NCBI GenBank assembly: GCA_043819385.1
Contig: JBDREW010000033.1
Location: 1-17,283, forward strand
Direction: 5' to 3'
DNA length: 17,283 nt
DNA from: JBDREW01 sp043819385
GTDB lineage: Bacteria; Patescibacteriota; Minisyncoccia; Minisyncoccales; GWA2-38-27
Every line of letters starts with the position of its first letter. Position 1 is the first letter of the stretch. Shown here in pieces: positions 7,037-17,242 of this stretch. A program made the position numbers and the translations under genes. The notes beneath the pieces are model-generated. The model worked only from the letters and a program-made list of their open reading frames with translations, was not told the DNA's origin and made no database searches.

Positions 7037-7570
7037 TTAAGAATTTAAATTTTCTTTTTCATTTTGATCTTTACCGTACTGATGTTTATCATCTAAAATA
7101 TCTCCTTGTTTCCATTCATCAACCCAATCTTTAATATATGATATTTTTATTTCATTATTTTTATCAGAACTTACAAATCTTTCTATTCCTGCGTTAATAA
7201 TTATTTTTTTACAAATATAACAAGGAAAACTATCAATTTTTTCACCTGTTTTAGCATTTTCAGAATAAAGATACATTGTACCACCTAATAAACTAACACC
7301 AGCCCTAGCAGCGCCTAATAAAGCATTTGTTTCAGCATGAACACTTCTACATATTTCATATCGTGTACCATGAGAAATTTTTAATTTATCTCTTAAACAC
7401 TCCCCTCTTTCTAAACAATCTTTAGTTTTTCTTGGAGCCCCTATATAACCAGTAGAAATAATTTGATCATCTTTAACAATAATAGCACCACCTCTTGCCC
7501 TAAAACAAGTTCCTCTTTTAGCAACCTCTTTAGAAATATTTAAATAATATTGATCTTTGGAAGGACGCAT
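7037..7570 (-). CDS. Deoxycytidylate (dCMP) deaminase
   Basis: Zinc enzyme that deaminates dCMP to dUMP, feeding ThyA. The 177-aa protein has the cytidine-deaminase-fold catalytic motif HAE (His78, Glu80) and PCYIC (Cys117, Cys120) that bind zinc and activate water. A Cys-rich insertion (Cys52, Cys58, Cys74) before the HAE motif resembles that of ComEB and phage-type dCMP deaminases. The N-terminal block YYLNISKEVAKRGTCFRARGGAIIV is typical of the family. A hydrophilic tail after about residue 155 is likely disordered. It heads the putative dCMP deaminase-tmk-thyA unit, just 11 nt after the repeated module B that may hold its promoter (-10 candidate 7664-7669). The context makes dCMP deaminase much more likely than a riboflavin-type or tRNA deaminase. 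Confidence 0.92.
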   Translation of the reverse strand: MRPSKDQYYLNISKEVAKRGTCFRARGGAIIVKDDQIISTGYIGAPRKTKDCLERGECLRDKLKISHGTRYEICRSVHAETNALLGAARAGVSLLGGTMYLYSENAKTGEKIDSFPCYICKKIIINAGIERFVSSDKNNEIKISYIKDWVDEWKQGDILDDKHQYGKDQNEKENLNS

Positions 7571-7581
7571 AATAAAAATGT

Positions 7582-7728
7582 AAAACTAAAAGCGAAATTA
7601 TAGAAATTTAAAATATTTTTAAATTTAATATATTATTTTGATTTTTGAATTTAAGAATAAATGATTATACCTTAGTGAATCAAGGTTTTGTTTCGCTAAA
7701 AGCGAAACAAGTTCTTATTTTTGATTTT
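7582..7728 (-). repeat. Intergenic module B between rplK and dCMP deaminase
   Basis: Counterpart of module A (5333-5584). It begins 11 nt before the deaminase start codon and ends exactly at the rplK stop codon. It holds the 16-nt block AAAACTAAAAGCGAAA (7582-7597), a 10-bp AAATTTAAAA hairpin (7604-7613/7617-7626), the 40-nt block (7648-7687) with the ACCTT...AAGGT inverted repeat and a minus-strand TATAAT (rc of 7664-7669), a strong hairpin (7688-7710) and the 18-nt block (7711-7728). No clear -35 lies 17 nt from the TATAAT, so the promoter role is inference. Confidence 0.75.
7688..7710 (-). other. Perfect hairpin after rplK
   Basis: TTGTTTCGCT (7688-7697) pairs with AGCGAAACAA (7701-7710): 10 bp with a 3-nt loop, 18 nt beyond the rplK stop. 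There is no U-tract on the minus strand, so it is not a standard terminator; it may mark or protect the 3' end. Its arm and loop share the word CTAAAAGCGAAA with the leader just before the dCMP deaminase start (7586-7597), so the two could compete in pairing. Confidence 0.65.
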
Positions 7729-8154
7729 TTATTTTTCTATTTCTATTCCCATATTTTTGGCTGTACCTTCAATTATTTTCATTGCAGTTTCTATATCATT
7801 AGTATTTAAATCAGGCATTTTCTTTTCAGCAATTTCTTTGAGCTGAGCTTTTGTAATTTTTCCAACTTTCTTTTTATTTGGAGTTCCTGATCCTTTTTCA
7901 ATTCCAACAGCTTTTTTGATAAGTTGAGAAGCAAGCGGTTGTTTTACTTCAAATTCATAAGTTCTGTCTCCAAAAATTGTAATTTCAACAGGAATTTTAG
8001 AGCCAGCTTGTTCTTTTGTAGCTTCATTAAACTTCTGACAAAATTCAGCAATATTTATTCCATGTGGAGCTAAAGCAGGACCAACTGGAGGGGCTGGATT
8101 TGCCTTACCAGCATCTATTTGTAACTTTACTGTTGTTAATATTTTTTTAGCCAT
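7729..8154 (-). CDS. rplK: 50S ribosomal protein L11
   Basis: uL11 binds the GTPase-associated centre of 23S rRNA and helps recruit translation factors. The 141-aa length is exactly usual. The N-terminal domain carries [26 protein letters not shown] with the Pro-rich linker region; the C-terminal rRNA-binding domain carries [14 protein letters not shown] and the [25 protein letters not shown] helix. It starts 2 nt after the nusG stop, so the two are translationally linked in a secE-nusG-rplK operon. The usual next gene, rplA (L1), is missing; a non-coding module and the dTMP genes follow instead. The ATG at 8154 has no Shine-Dalgarno. Confidence 0.98.
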   Translation of the reverse strand: MAKKILTTVKLQIDAGKANPAPPVGPALAPHGINIAEFCQKFNEATKEQAGSKIPVEITIFGDRTYEFEVKQPLASQLIKKAVGIEKGSGTPNKKKVGKITKAQLKEIAEKKMPDLNTNDIETAMKIIEGTAKNMGIEIEK

Positions 8155-8156
8155 AT

Positions 8157-8702
8157 TTATATTTTTTTAATTTGTAATGAATCTAATTCAACTGGAGTAT
8201 CTCTTCCAAACATATTTACTAATACTTTTATTTTTCCTTTTTCCTCATCAATTTCTGCCACCTTTCCATCAAAATCTTTAAAAGGCCCATCAACAATTTT
8301 TACCAAATCACCTATAACTACTTCTATTTTAAATTGAGGAGAATCATCTATTGTTCTCTTTTTAAGAACTTCTATTTCTTTATCAGAAACTGGAACTGGA
8401 GTAGTTCCAACACCAATAAATCCAGTGACATTCGGAGTGTTTCTAACAACATACCATGAATCATCGGTAACAACCATTTCTACTAAAACATAACCTGGAT
8501 AAATTTTTTCTTCTGTTGTTTTTCTTTTTCCATCTTTAATTTTAATTTTCTTCTCCTTTGGAACCAAAACATTAAAAATCTTATCATCCATACCCAAAGA
8601 GTCAACTCTTTGTTTTAAGTTTTTAGCAACTGCATCTTCATATCCAGAATAAGTATGAATAACATACCAATTTTTTTGTTGTGGTAATTGCTGTTTAGGC
8701 AT
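8157..8702 (-). CDS. nusG: Transcription termination/antitermination protein NusG
   Basis: NusG binds the RNA polymerase clamp, promotes processive elongation and links polymerase to Rho or the ribosome. The 181-aa protein has the NGN domain (about 10-115) starting with [18 protein letters not shown] and including YPGYVLVEM and TPNVTGFIG, then a C-terminal KOW domain (about 128-181) with [18 protein letters not shown]. Length and order match the family. ATG 8702 lies 21 nt after secE and precedes rplK by 2 nt, the classical secE-nusG-rplK order. Confidence 0.98.
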   Translation of the reverse strand: MPKQQLPQQKNWYVIHTYSGYEDAVAKNLKQRVDSLGMDDKIFNVLVPKEKKIKIKDGKRKTTEEKIYPGYVLVEMVVTDDSWYVVRNTPNVTGFIGVGTTPVPVSDKEIEVLKKRTIDDSPQFKIEVVIGDLVKIVDGPFKDFDGKVAEIDEEKGKIKVLVNMFGRDTPVELDSLQIKKI

Positions 8703-8723
8703 AGTATTTTTAAAATTTTAATT

Positions 8724-8924
8724 TTATAATACAAATTTATTTAAAAGAAGTGATAAAATATAATCTACACTACCTAAGAAAATAGCTACTACTGCAGAAA
8801 CACCAATAACTATTAAAGTATATTTAATAGTTTCTTTTCTTGTTGGCCAATTTATCTTTTTAATTTCCATTCTAACCTCTTTTAAAAAAGGTATGAGTTT
8901 CTTAGAATAATTTAAAATTTTCAT
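8724..8924 (-). CDS. secE: Preprotein translocase subunit SecE
   Basis: Small essential subunit of the SecYEG channel, located in the inner membrane. The 66-aa protein is the short single-span form: an amphipathic segment with FLKEVRMEIKKINWPTRKET, whose KINWPTR-type motif is the family signature, followed by one transmembrane helix (about 33-60). ATG 8924 has no Shine-Dalgarno. It heads secE-nusG-rplK, with a good promoter at 8967-8995. Confidence 0.94.
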   Translation of the reverse strand: MKILNYSKKLIPFLKEVRMEIKKINWPTRKETIKYTLIVIGVSAVVAIFLGSVDYILSLLLNKFVL

Positions 8925-8938
8925 ATTATTTTAGTTTT

Positions 8939-8960
8939 AAAAACAGCCATTTCGGCTATT
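8939..8960 (-). terminator. Weak hairpin plus U-tract between gyrB and secE
   Basis: On the minus strand AGCC (rc of 8954-8957) pairs with GGCT (rc of 8945-8948), extended by two A-T pairs across a mismatch, then runs into a five-T tract (8939-8943). It could be a weak terminator for gyrB. It also begins just where the secE transcript should start, so it may instead be a 5' structure of the secE mRNA. Confidence 0.45.
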
Positions 8961-8966
8961 AAATTA

Positions 8967-8995
8967 ATAATAACCGAATTTAAAAATAAAGTCAA
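8967..8995 (-). promoter_or_regulatory. Promoter of secE-nusG-rplK
   Basis: On the minus strand TTGACT (rc of 8990-8995) and TATTAT (rc of 8967-8972) are separated by exactly 17 nt, each matching the sigma-70 consensus at 5 of 6 positions. Predicted start near 8960, giving a leader of about 35 nt to the secE ATG. Confidence 0.75.
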
Positions 8996-9001
8996 TGATT
9001 T

Positions 9002-12265
<3,264 letters not shown>

Positions 12266-12289
12266 TTAATAATTACATTTAATACTTAC

Positions 12290-14323
12290 TTATTTTCGAA
12301 CCTCCCACAAAAAATTCTTTTCTATTCCTTTAATAATTTTATCTTGAATTTCATCTATTTCTTTAGCAGTTAAAGTTTTATTTTCTGATTGATAAATTAT
12401 ATGAAAAGCAAAATTCTTTTTACCTTGTTCAATTTCTTTTCCTTCATAAATATCAAAAAGATCAATGTCTTTAATTAAAGAACCACCGATTGAATTAATC
12501 ATATTTAAAACATCTATAACTCTTATTTTTTGAGGAACTAAGACTGCTAAATCTCTAACTGCTGATGGAAATTGAGAAATTGGTTGATACTCATTTTCTT
12601 CTGAATAAAGTTTTTGAAGCTTTTCAAAATCAATATCAAAAAGAACTACCTTTCCTTTAATTTTTAATTCCTCTAAAATTTTAGAAGAAATTTCTCCTAA
12701 AAATCCTACTTCAATTGAACCAATTTTTATTTCAGCAGATTTTTTAATATTCCAAATTGATAATTTACTTTGCTCAGGTGTTTGTTGATAATCATCATAA
12801 TAAATATCGCTAATTCCTGATTTATTTAATAATAAATCAATCGCCCCTTTTAATTCATAAAAAATTTCTTTACTGCTATTTTTTTGAGCAATTAATCCGG
12901 TTAACATTTTTTTCTCATTATTTTTTAGAAAAAATATTTTTCCAATTTCAAATATTTTAATTTGATTAAAATTTTTAAAATTATCTTTTACATTTTTTAA
13001 TAAGCTTGGAATCAAACTTGGACGCATATATTTATAATCTATACTAATTGGATTTTGTAATTCAATTAATTCATTAATATCATAATTTAAAATATCTTTT
13101 TGTTTTTCACCAATAAAAGAATAATTGTATACTTCTGAAAATCCAAGCTCTTTTAATCCATCTTTTGTTTTATTTTCCCAAATTATCTTATAATTTTTCT
13201 TTGAAGGAATTAAAGAAGAAACCGGAAATTTTTGTTCAATTTTTTCATATCCATAAATTCTGCCTATTTCTTCAATTAAATCTTCTTCTTCTAAAATATC
13301 CAAACGAAAAGTTGGTATTTCAACAATTGTTTTTATTTGACCTCCCCCCTTTATTTCAAATTCTAATTTATTTAAAATTCTTTTTATTTCTTTTAAAGAA
13401 ATTTTTGTCCCTAATAATGTTTCAATATAATCTTGATTTAATATAATTTTTTTAGGTAATATTTTTTTAGGATAAATATCAATAATTTGAACAACTTTTC
13501 CTCCTCCAAGTTTATCTATAAGAAAGTTTGCTCTTTCTAAAGAAACCATTGTCAAATTAGGATCTATTCCTTGAGAATAAATATTTGAGGCCTCTGTTTT
13601 TTGACCTGTTTTTTTAGCTGTTTTATAAATAGTTTTTCTATCAAAATTTCCTGCCTGTAAAATAATATTTTTTGTATTTGAATCAACCTCGCTTAATTTT
13701 CCTCCCATAATTCCAACTAAATCAATTAATTTACCATTATTTTCTAAAACAATTGTTTCATCATCTAAAATGTGTTCTTTATTATTTAATGTCTTTATTT
13801 TTTCTCCTTCTTTTGATTTTCTTAAAATCATTTGATTATTTTCAATTTTATCATAATCAAAAGCGTGAAAAGGTTGCCCAGTTTCTAATATTAAATAATT
13901 AGTTAAATCAACTATATTATTAATAGATTTTAATCCTACTGATTCTATTCTTTGTTTTAACCATTTTGGTGATTGATTAATTTTTATTCCCTGAATAACT
14001 ATTGCTGAATAACGAGAAACTAATTCAGGACATTGAATTTTCAAATCAATTAAATTTATATTTCCTTTTTTGCTTTTTATCTTTTTTGTTTTTAATAATT
14101 TTAAATTTTCATTTATAATAGCTGATATTTCTCTGGCCATTCCAAAATAACTTAAACAATCATGTCCCCTATTAGGCAAAACATCAATATCTATTAACCA
14201 ATCATTTCCTTTTTTTTCTAATCCCTCTACTTCAAAACTATACATATTTAAAAGCTCAGCTAGTTTGTCTGGCTTTACTAAATTAGGAACATAATCTTTT
14301 AACCAATTATAAGAAAAAATCAT
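12290..14323 (-). CDS. pheT: Phenylalanine-tRNA ligase beta subunit, short form
   Basis: Beta subunit of the (alpha-beta)2 phenylalanyl-tRNA synthetase. At 677 aa it is about 110 shorter than the usual ~790. The N-terminal strand-helix FSYNWLKDYVPNL...FEVEGLE runs directly into IDVLPNRGHDCLSYFGMAREI, so the EMAP-type OB tRNA-binding domain that normally lies between them is absent. The B3/B4 editing region is present (VDLTNYLILETGQPFHAFDYDKI, GIMGG), followed by B5, the catalytic-like core and an intact FDX-ACB anticodon-binding domain (579-677, starting YQPISQFPSAVRDLAV). The join is clean, so this is a natural domain loss, not a frameshift. It starts 3 nt after the pheS stop. ATG 14323 has no Shine-Dalgarno. 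Confidence 0.95.
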   Translation of the reverse strand: MIFSYNWLKDYVPNLVKPDKLAELLNMYSFEVEGLEKKGNDWLIDIDVLPNRGHDCLSYFGMAREISAIINENLKLLKTKKIKSKKGNINLIDLKIQCPELVSRYSAIVIQGIKINQSPKWLKQRIESVGLKSINNIVDLTNYLILETGQPFHAFDYDKIENNQMILRKSKEGEKIKTLNNKEHILDDETIVLENNGKLIDLVGIMGGKLSEVDSNTKNIILQAGNFDRKTIYKTAKKTGQKTEASNIYSQGIDPNLTMVSLERANFLIDKLGGGKVVQIIDIYPKKILPKKIILNQDYIETLLGTKISLKEIKRILNKLEFEIKGGGQIKTIVEIPTFRLDILEEEDLIEEIGRIYGYEKIEQKFPVSSLIPSKKNYKIIWENKTKDGLKELGFSEVYNYSFIGEKQKDILNYDINELIELQNPISIDYKYMRPSLIPSLLKNVKDNFKNFNQIKIFEIGKIFFLKNNEKKMLTGLIAQKNSSKEIFYELKGAIDLLLNKSGISDIYYDDYQQTPEQSKLSIWNIKKSAEIKIGSIEVGFLGEISSKILEELKIKGKVVLFDIDFEKLQKLYSEENEYQPISQFPSAVRDLAVLVPQKIRVIDVLNMINSIGGSLIKDIDLFDIYEGKEIEQGKKNFAFHIIYQSENKTLTAKEIDEIQDKIIKGIEKNFLWEVRK

Positions 14324-14326
14324 ATT

Positions 14327-15334
14327 TTAAAATTGATTTATAAATCTTAAATCTCCTGAATGAAATAATCTAATATCATTAATCTTATACTTCATCATTG
14401 CTAATCTGTCATAACCTACCCCAAATGCAAACCCTTGCCAATTTTTAGGATTTATCTTTCCTGCTTTTAAAACATTGGGATGAACCATACCTGCACCCAT
14501 AAGCTCTAACCAACCAGTTTGAGAACAAACTTTACATCCTTTTCCTTCACAAATTGAACAATTCACATCAACTTCAAATCCTGGTTCTACGAAAGGAAAA
14601 AAACTTGGACGTAAACGAATTTTCACTTCTTTATTAAAAAATCTTGAAAGAAATTCTTTTATTATCGCTTTAAAATTAGCAACTGAAATATCTTTTCCTA
14701 TCATTAAGCCCTCTACCTGATAAAAATTAGTTTCGTGGCTTGCATCAGTTGCTTCATATCTAAAAATCTTTCCAGGCGCAATAACCCGAAATGGAGGATT
14801 ATTCTTTTCCATATATCTAATCTGAACAGGAGAGGTATGAGTTCTTAAAAGAGAACCATTTTTCAACCAAAATGTATCCCAAAGATCTCTAGCTGGATGA
14901 TCAGCAGGAATATTCAAAGCATCAAAATTATAAAATTCTGTTTCAATTTCAGGACCTTCAATTATAGAAAAACCCATTGCTGTAAAAATTTCTTCAATTT
15001 CTTTTTTAATTAAAGTTAAAGGATGTAAATGACCTATCATTATTTTTTTTCCTGGTATTGAAATATCAATAGAATCATTTTCTATCTGACTACCATCATT
15101 CAAAAATATTTTTTTCTTTTCTTTAATACTTTCTTCTATTTGTTTTTTAATTTGATTAGTTGTTTTTCCTTTTTCTTTTCTTTCTTTATCAGATAAATCT
15201 TTTAAAGAACGCAAAATCAAGGTAATTTCTCCTTTTTTACCCAAATATTTTTTATAAACAATATCTAAATCATTTAAATCAGATGACTCTTCTATTTGTT
15301 TTTTTGCTTCAATTTTAAGATTTTCTAAATTCAT
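14327..15334 (-). CDS. pheS: Phenylalanine-tRNA ligase alpha subunit
   Basis: Catalytic subunit that charges tRNA(Phe). The 335-aa protein has an N-terminal coiled-coil tRNA-binding arm (about 1-85, Lys/Glu-rich), then the class II core: GHLHPLTLIKKEIEEIF, GPEIETEFYNFDALNIPADHPARD, motif 2 FRYEATDASHETNFYQVEG, and motif 3 FGVGYDRLAMMKY. A CSICEGKGCKVCSQTGW stretch with four Cys, found in many bacterial PheS, may bind zinc. I start it at ATG 15334 (MNLENLKIEAKKQ); a TTG at 15343 in frame would add three residues, but the family normally begins here. A good promoter lies about 28 nt upstream. pheT follows after 3 nt. Confidence 0.96.
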   Translation of the reverse strand: MNLENLKIEAKKQIEESSDLNDLDIVYKKYLGKKGEITLILRSLKDLSDKERKEKGKTTNQIKKQIEESIKEKKKIFLNDGSQIENDSIDISIPGKKIMIGHLHPLTLIKKEIEEIFTAMGFSIIEGPEIETEFYNFDALNIPADHPARDLWDTFWLKNGSLLRTHTSPVQIRYMEKNNPPFRVIAPGKIFRYEATDASHETNFYQVEGLMIGKDISVANFKAIIKEFLSRFFNKEVKIRLRPSFFPFVEPGFEVDVNCSICEGKGCKVCSQTGWLELMGAGMVHPNVLKAGKINPKNWQGFAFGVGYDRLAMMKYKINDIRLFHSGDLRFINQF

Positions 15335-15368
15335 AAAAAACAATAATAATATAGCTATTACTATTATA

Positions 15369-15397
15369 ATTTTACCTTATTTTTTACTTAAAATCAA
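15369..15397 (-). promoter_or_regulatory. Promoter of pheS-pheT(-gyrB)
   Basis: On the minus strand TTGATT (rc of 15392-15397) and TAAAAT (rc of 15369-15374) are 17 nt apart. The predicted start near 15362 gives a leader of about 28 nt, too short for a T-box. The -10 context TAAGGTAAAATTAT is shared with the -10 candidates in modules A and B. Confidence 0.7.
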
Positions 15398-15416
15398 CAT
15401 CAAAATGTGGATAAAA

Positions 15417-15456
15417 CCAGCATAGAGACCAGCATAGAGAGCGGGTCTCTATACTG
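15417..15456. repeat. Tandem 12-mer and hairpin upstream of the pheS promoter
   Basis: CCAGCATAGAGA occurs twice head to tail (15417-15428, 15429-15440). The first copy also pairs with 15444-15452 (ATAGAGACC / GGTCTCTAT, 9 bp), extended after one mismatch by CAG/CTG (15418-15420 / 15454-15456). It lies about 20 nt upstream of the pheS -35, where an activator site could sit, and downstream of the pyrE terminator. Function unknown. Confidence 0.6.
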
Positions 15457-15467
15457 AGATTTAGATA

Positions 15468-15503
15468 CAAAAAAAGCCGTCTAATTTATATCAAACGGCT
15501 ATA
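15468..15503 (-). terminator. Intrinsic terminator of pyrF-pyrE
   Basis: On the minus strand AGCCGT (rc of 15495-15500) pairs with ACGGCT (rc of 15475-15480) across a 14-nt loop and runs into seven T (rc of 15469-15475). It lies about 40 nt past the pyrE-like stop. Confidence 0.75.
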
Positions 15504-15543
15504 TTATTTAAAGCTAATATTTTTAAAAAATTAAGTTTCTTTT

Positions 15544-16254
15544 CTATTTTGTTCTAGTTAATTCTGCCCAATTATCCTTGGGTCTGAGAGGTTTTGATCC
15601 ATTTTTACACAAAGGACATTTACTCGGCTCAACTGCCCAAACTTTTCTTTCAACAAGTGATACTACTTTTACACCATCATCATATTGAATAGGAAGAGTT
15701 GAAGGTCTATGAACGAGCGTTGCAACAATTGAGATAAAATCAACTGCATTAGAATTTCCTGAGTTTACTGCTTGTCTAACATTTACAAATGTTTGACTTG
15801 TTGTAATAAGTTCTTCTACTTGAAGAACTTTTTGCATTCTAGGAATTCTAAATCTTTTCCAAACCATTGTTTTTCCATTCAAATCATTTGGGTCTTTTTC
15901 AGCAAACCCATGAATCGCTTTTAATGCTTTTGCAACTTCGTAAGAAAAAGTAATTGCAGCATAAGGAGAACCAATAACCCAATCAACATCTCTTGCAATG
16001 ATTCCTGCTCTTTGAAGTCTAAAAACTAATTGAACAGCAAGAATCTCACAAAGATTAGGGTGTCTTAAAATATTAGAACAATTAAAATATCCATTACTAC
16101 ATTTTCCAGAAGTTAATTCAGCATGGGGTTTGTTTTCATCTCCGTCATGAACCCAAGCTACATCGCATTCTTCAAGCCATTCCATAATTTTTGATTCATG
16201 AACAGCTTGATCTCTATAAAATTTTGGGTCAAGATCTTTAATTTGTATGGTCAT
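15544..16254 (-). CDS. pyrE: Orotate phosphoribosyltransferase-like protein
   Basis: Type I phosphoribosyltransferase, probably converting orotate and PRPP to OMP, the substrate of the PyrF encoded just upstream. The 236-aa protein has HAELTSGKCSNGYFNCSNIL (44-63), resembling the LxSGxxSxxYFD segment of OPRTases, a hydrophobic strand DWVIGSPYAAITFSYEVAKAL, and the PRPP loop VLQVEELITTSQTF (143-156) with acidic Glu147-Glu148 before ITTS; most members have D/E-D and ITTG. A C-terminal CPLC (213-216) with NGSKPLRPKDNW is an addition to the classical enzyme. ATG 16254 is fixed by AAGGAG 7 nt upstream. The pyrF neighbour supports an OMP/UMP role, but another PRTase substrate is possible. Confidence 0.7.
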   Translation of the reverse strand: MTIQIKDLDPKFYRDQAVHESKIMEWLEECDVAWVHDGDENKPHAELTSGKCSNGYFNCSNILRHPNLCEILAVQLVFRLQRAGIIARDVDWVIGSPYAAITFSYEVAKALKAIHGFAEKDPNDLNGKTMVWKRFRIPRMQKVLQVEELITTSQTFVNVRQAVNSGNSNAVDFISIVATLVHRPSTLPIQYDDGVKVVSLVERKVWAVEPSKCPLCKNGSKPLRPKDNWAELTRTK

Positions 16255-16261
16255 GTCTTCT

Positions 16262-16267
16262 CTCCTT
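16262..16267 (-). promoter_or_regulatory. Shine-Dalgarno of the pyrE-like gene
   Basis: AAGGAG on the minus strand, 7 nt before the ATG at 16254. It is one of only two canonical ribosome-binding sites correctly placed in the window. Confidence 0.85.
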
Positions 16268-16281
16268 GTTTGAGGGGGACG

Positions 16282-17058
16282 TTATCTAGGGATGTTAACT
16301 ACTTTGTCAATTTCGTCAACAATTCTTTTTACTGCATCTACTGGACTACCAACTTCTGCTGGAGGACTAGTAATTGGTCTACCAATTACTAAATAATCTG
16401 CTCCTAATCGTATTGCTTTTTCAGGAGTCGTTATTCGTTTTTGATCTCCTATAACTGCCCATTGCGGACGAATTCCAGGAATAACTTTCAAAAAATCATC
16501 AAATAAAGAATATCGTCCTAATAATTCTAATTCTTCTGGCGAGCAGATAAGACCATCTGCTCCTGATTGTTGAAGCATTCTAGCAAATTGACCAACTTTA
16601 GATCCTGGAGTATCTCCAAAAATTGATCTACACTCATCTTCATCAATTGAAGTCAAAACTGTTACTCCTAAAACAAGAGAATTACCTCTATTTTCAACTG
16701 CTAACTTAATTGCTTCTGTGCCAGCAGAAGCATGAACATTAAACATTTTAACTCCAATCTCAGCTATTTCTTTTGAAGCACCAGCAACAGTATTTGAAAT
16801 ATCATTAAGTTTTATGTCCCAAAAAATCTTTCCTTTAATAAAAGCAAATAATAATCTAATTGCTTCAAGATTAGCAATAGCCTCATTAATACTTTGAGGA
16901 GCAACCATTAATCTAAGTCCAGCATTAATAAATTGCAACCCAAGTTTAAATCCTCCAACATGTGGACTTAAATCTCTGGCTAAAATAGCTGCTTTCTCCG
17001 GATCATTAGTATCCAAAGCAACAATAATCCTATCCTTAGCTTCCATTTGTACGCCCAT
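16282..17058 (-). CDS. pyrF: Orotidine 5'-phosphate decarboxylase
   Basis: Decarboxylates OMP to UMP, the last step of de novo pyrimidine synthesis. The 258-aa TIM-barrel protein shows IIVALDTNDPEKA at the first strand, GGFKLGLQF with Lys38, the catalytic DIKLNDI (Asp81, Lys83, Asp86), FNVHASAGTEAI, the phosphate-binding PGIRPQ, and GADYLVIGRPI near the C-terminus. Length is normal to slightly long, with an extended segment at about 52-76. ATG 17058 is set by GGGAG 7-8 nt upstream; an in-frame ATG at 17046 lacks this. It precedes the pyrE-like gene by 27 nt, so the two are probably one transcript from promoters at the right edge of the window. Confidence 0.95.
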   Translation of the reverse strand: MGVQMEAKDRIIVALDTNDPEKAAILARDLSPHVGGFKLGLQFINAGLRLMVAPQSINEAIANLEAIRLLFAFIKGKIFWDIKLNDISNTVAGASKEIAEIGVKMFNVHASAGTEAIKLAVENRGNSLVLGVTVLTSIDEDECRSIFGDTPGSKVGQFARMLQQSGADGLICSPEELELLGRYSLFDDFLKVIPGIRPQWAVIGDQKRITTPEKAIRLGADYLVIGRPITSPPAEVGSPVDAVKRIVDEIDKVVNIPR

Positions 17059-17065
17059 CTTTCTT

Positions 17066-17073
17066 CTCCCTTT
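17066..17073 (-). promoter_or_regulatory. Shine-Dalgarno of pyrF
   Basis: AAAGGGAG on the minus strand, 7 nt before the ATG at 17058. It decides the first ATG over the in-frame ATG at 17046. Confidence 0.8.
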
Positions 17074-17111
17074 GTTAAGGAATCAAAATACAAAACCAAA
17101 GAACTATACTC

Positions 17112-17140
17112 TTTTTAACCTTAAACATAGAAAATGTCAA
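17112..17140 (-). promoter_or_regulatory. Proximal pyrF promoter
   Basis: On the minus strand a consensus TTGACA (rc of 17135-17140) stands 17 nt from TAAAAA (rc of 17112-17117, 4 of 6). Start predicted near 17105, leader about 47 nt. Confidence 0.6.
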
Positions 17141-17173
17141 CCATTACTCAACTAACGCACATTTCGGACAAAA

Positions 17174-17235
17174 AGAAAAGAGTAGTAAAATAGTTTAAAG
17201 GTTAAGAATAAAACTATTAAAACTAACTCTTTTCT
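17174..17235. repeat. Interrupted inverted repeat in the pyrF leader
   Basis: AGAAAAGAGT (17174-17183) pairs with ACTCTTTTCT (17226-17235), 10 bp. Inside, ATAGTTT (17190-17196) pairs with AAACTAT (17211-17217), 7 bp. The loop sequence on the minus strand, TTAACCTTTAAAC, can pair instead with GTTTAAGGTTAA (rc of 17114-17125) further downstream, so two exclusive folds are possible in a transcript from the distal promoter. Confidence 0.55.
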
Positions 17236-17242
17236 ATGAAAA

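Noticed and set aside
15344..15543. T-box or Phe-codon attenuator upstream of pheS
   Set aside because: The predicted leader is only about 28 nt and has no specifier or T-box core; the hairpin lies upstream of the promoter.
15544..17058. pyrF-pyrE as a GC-anomalous horizontally acquired island
   Set aside because: A 60-base line in pyrF counts 35% GC, but lines in thyA and gyrB are as high or higher, so composition does not set these genes apart; only the SD sites do.
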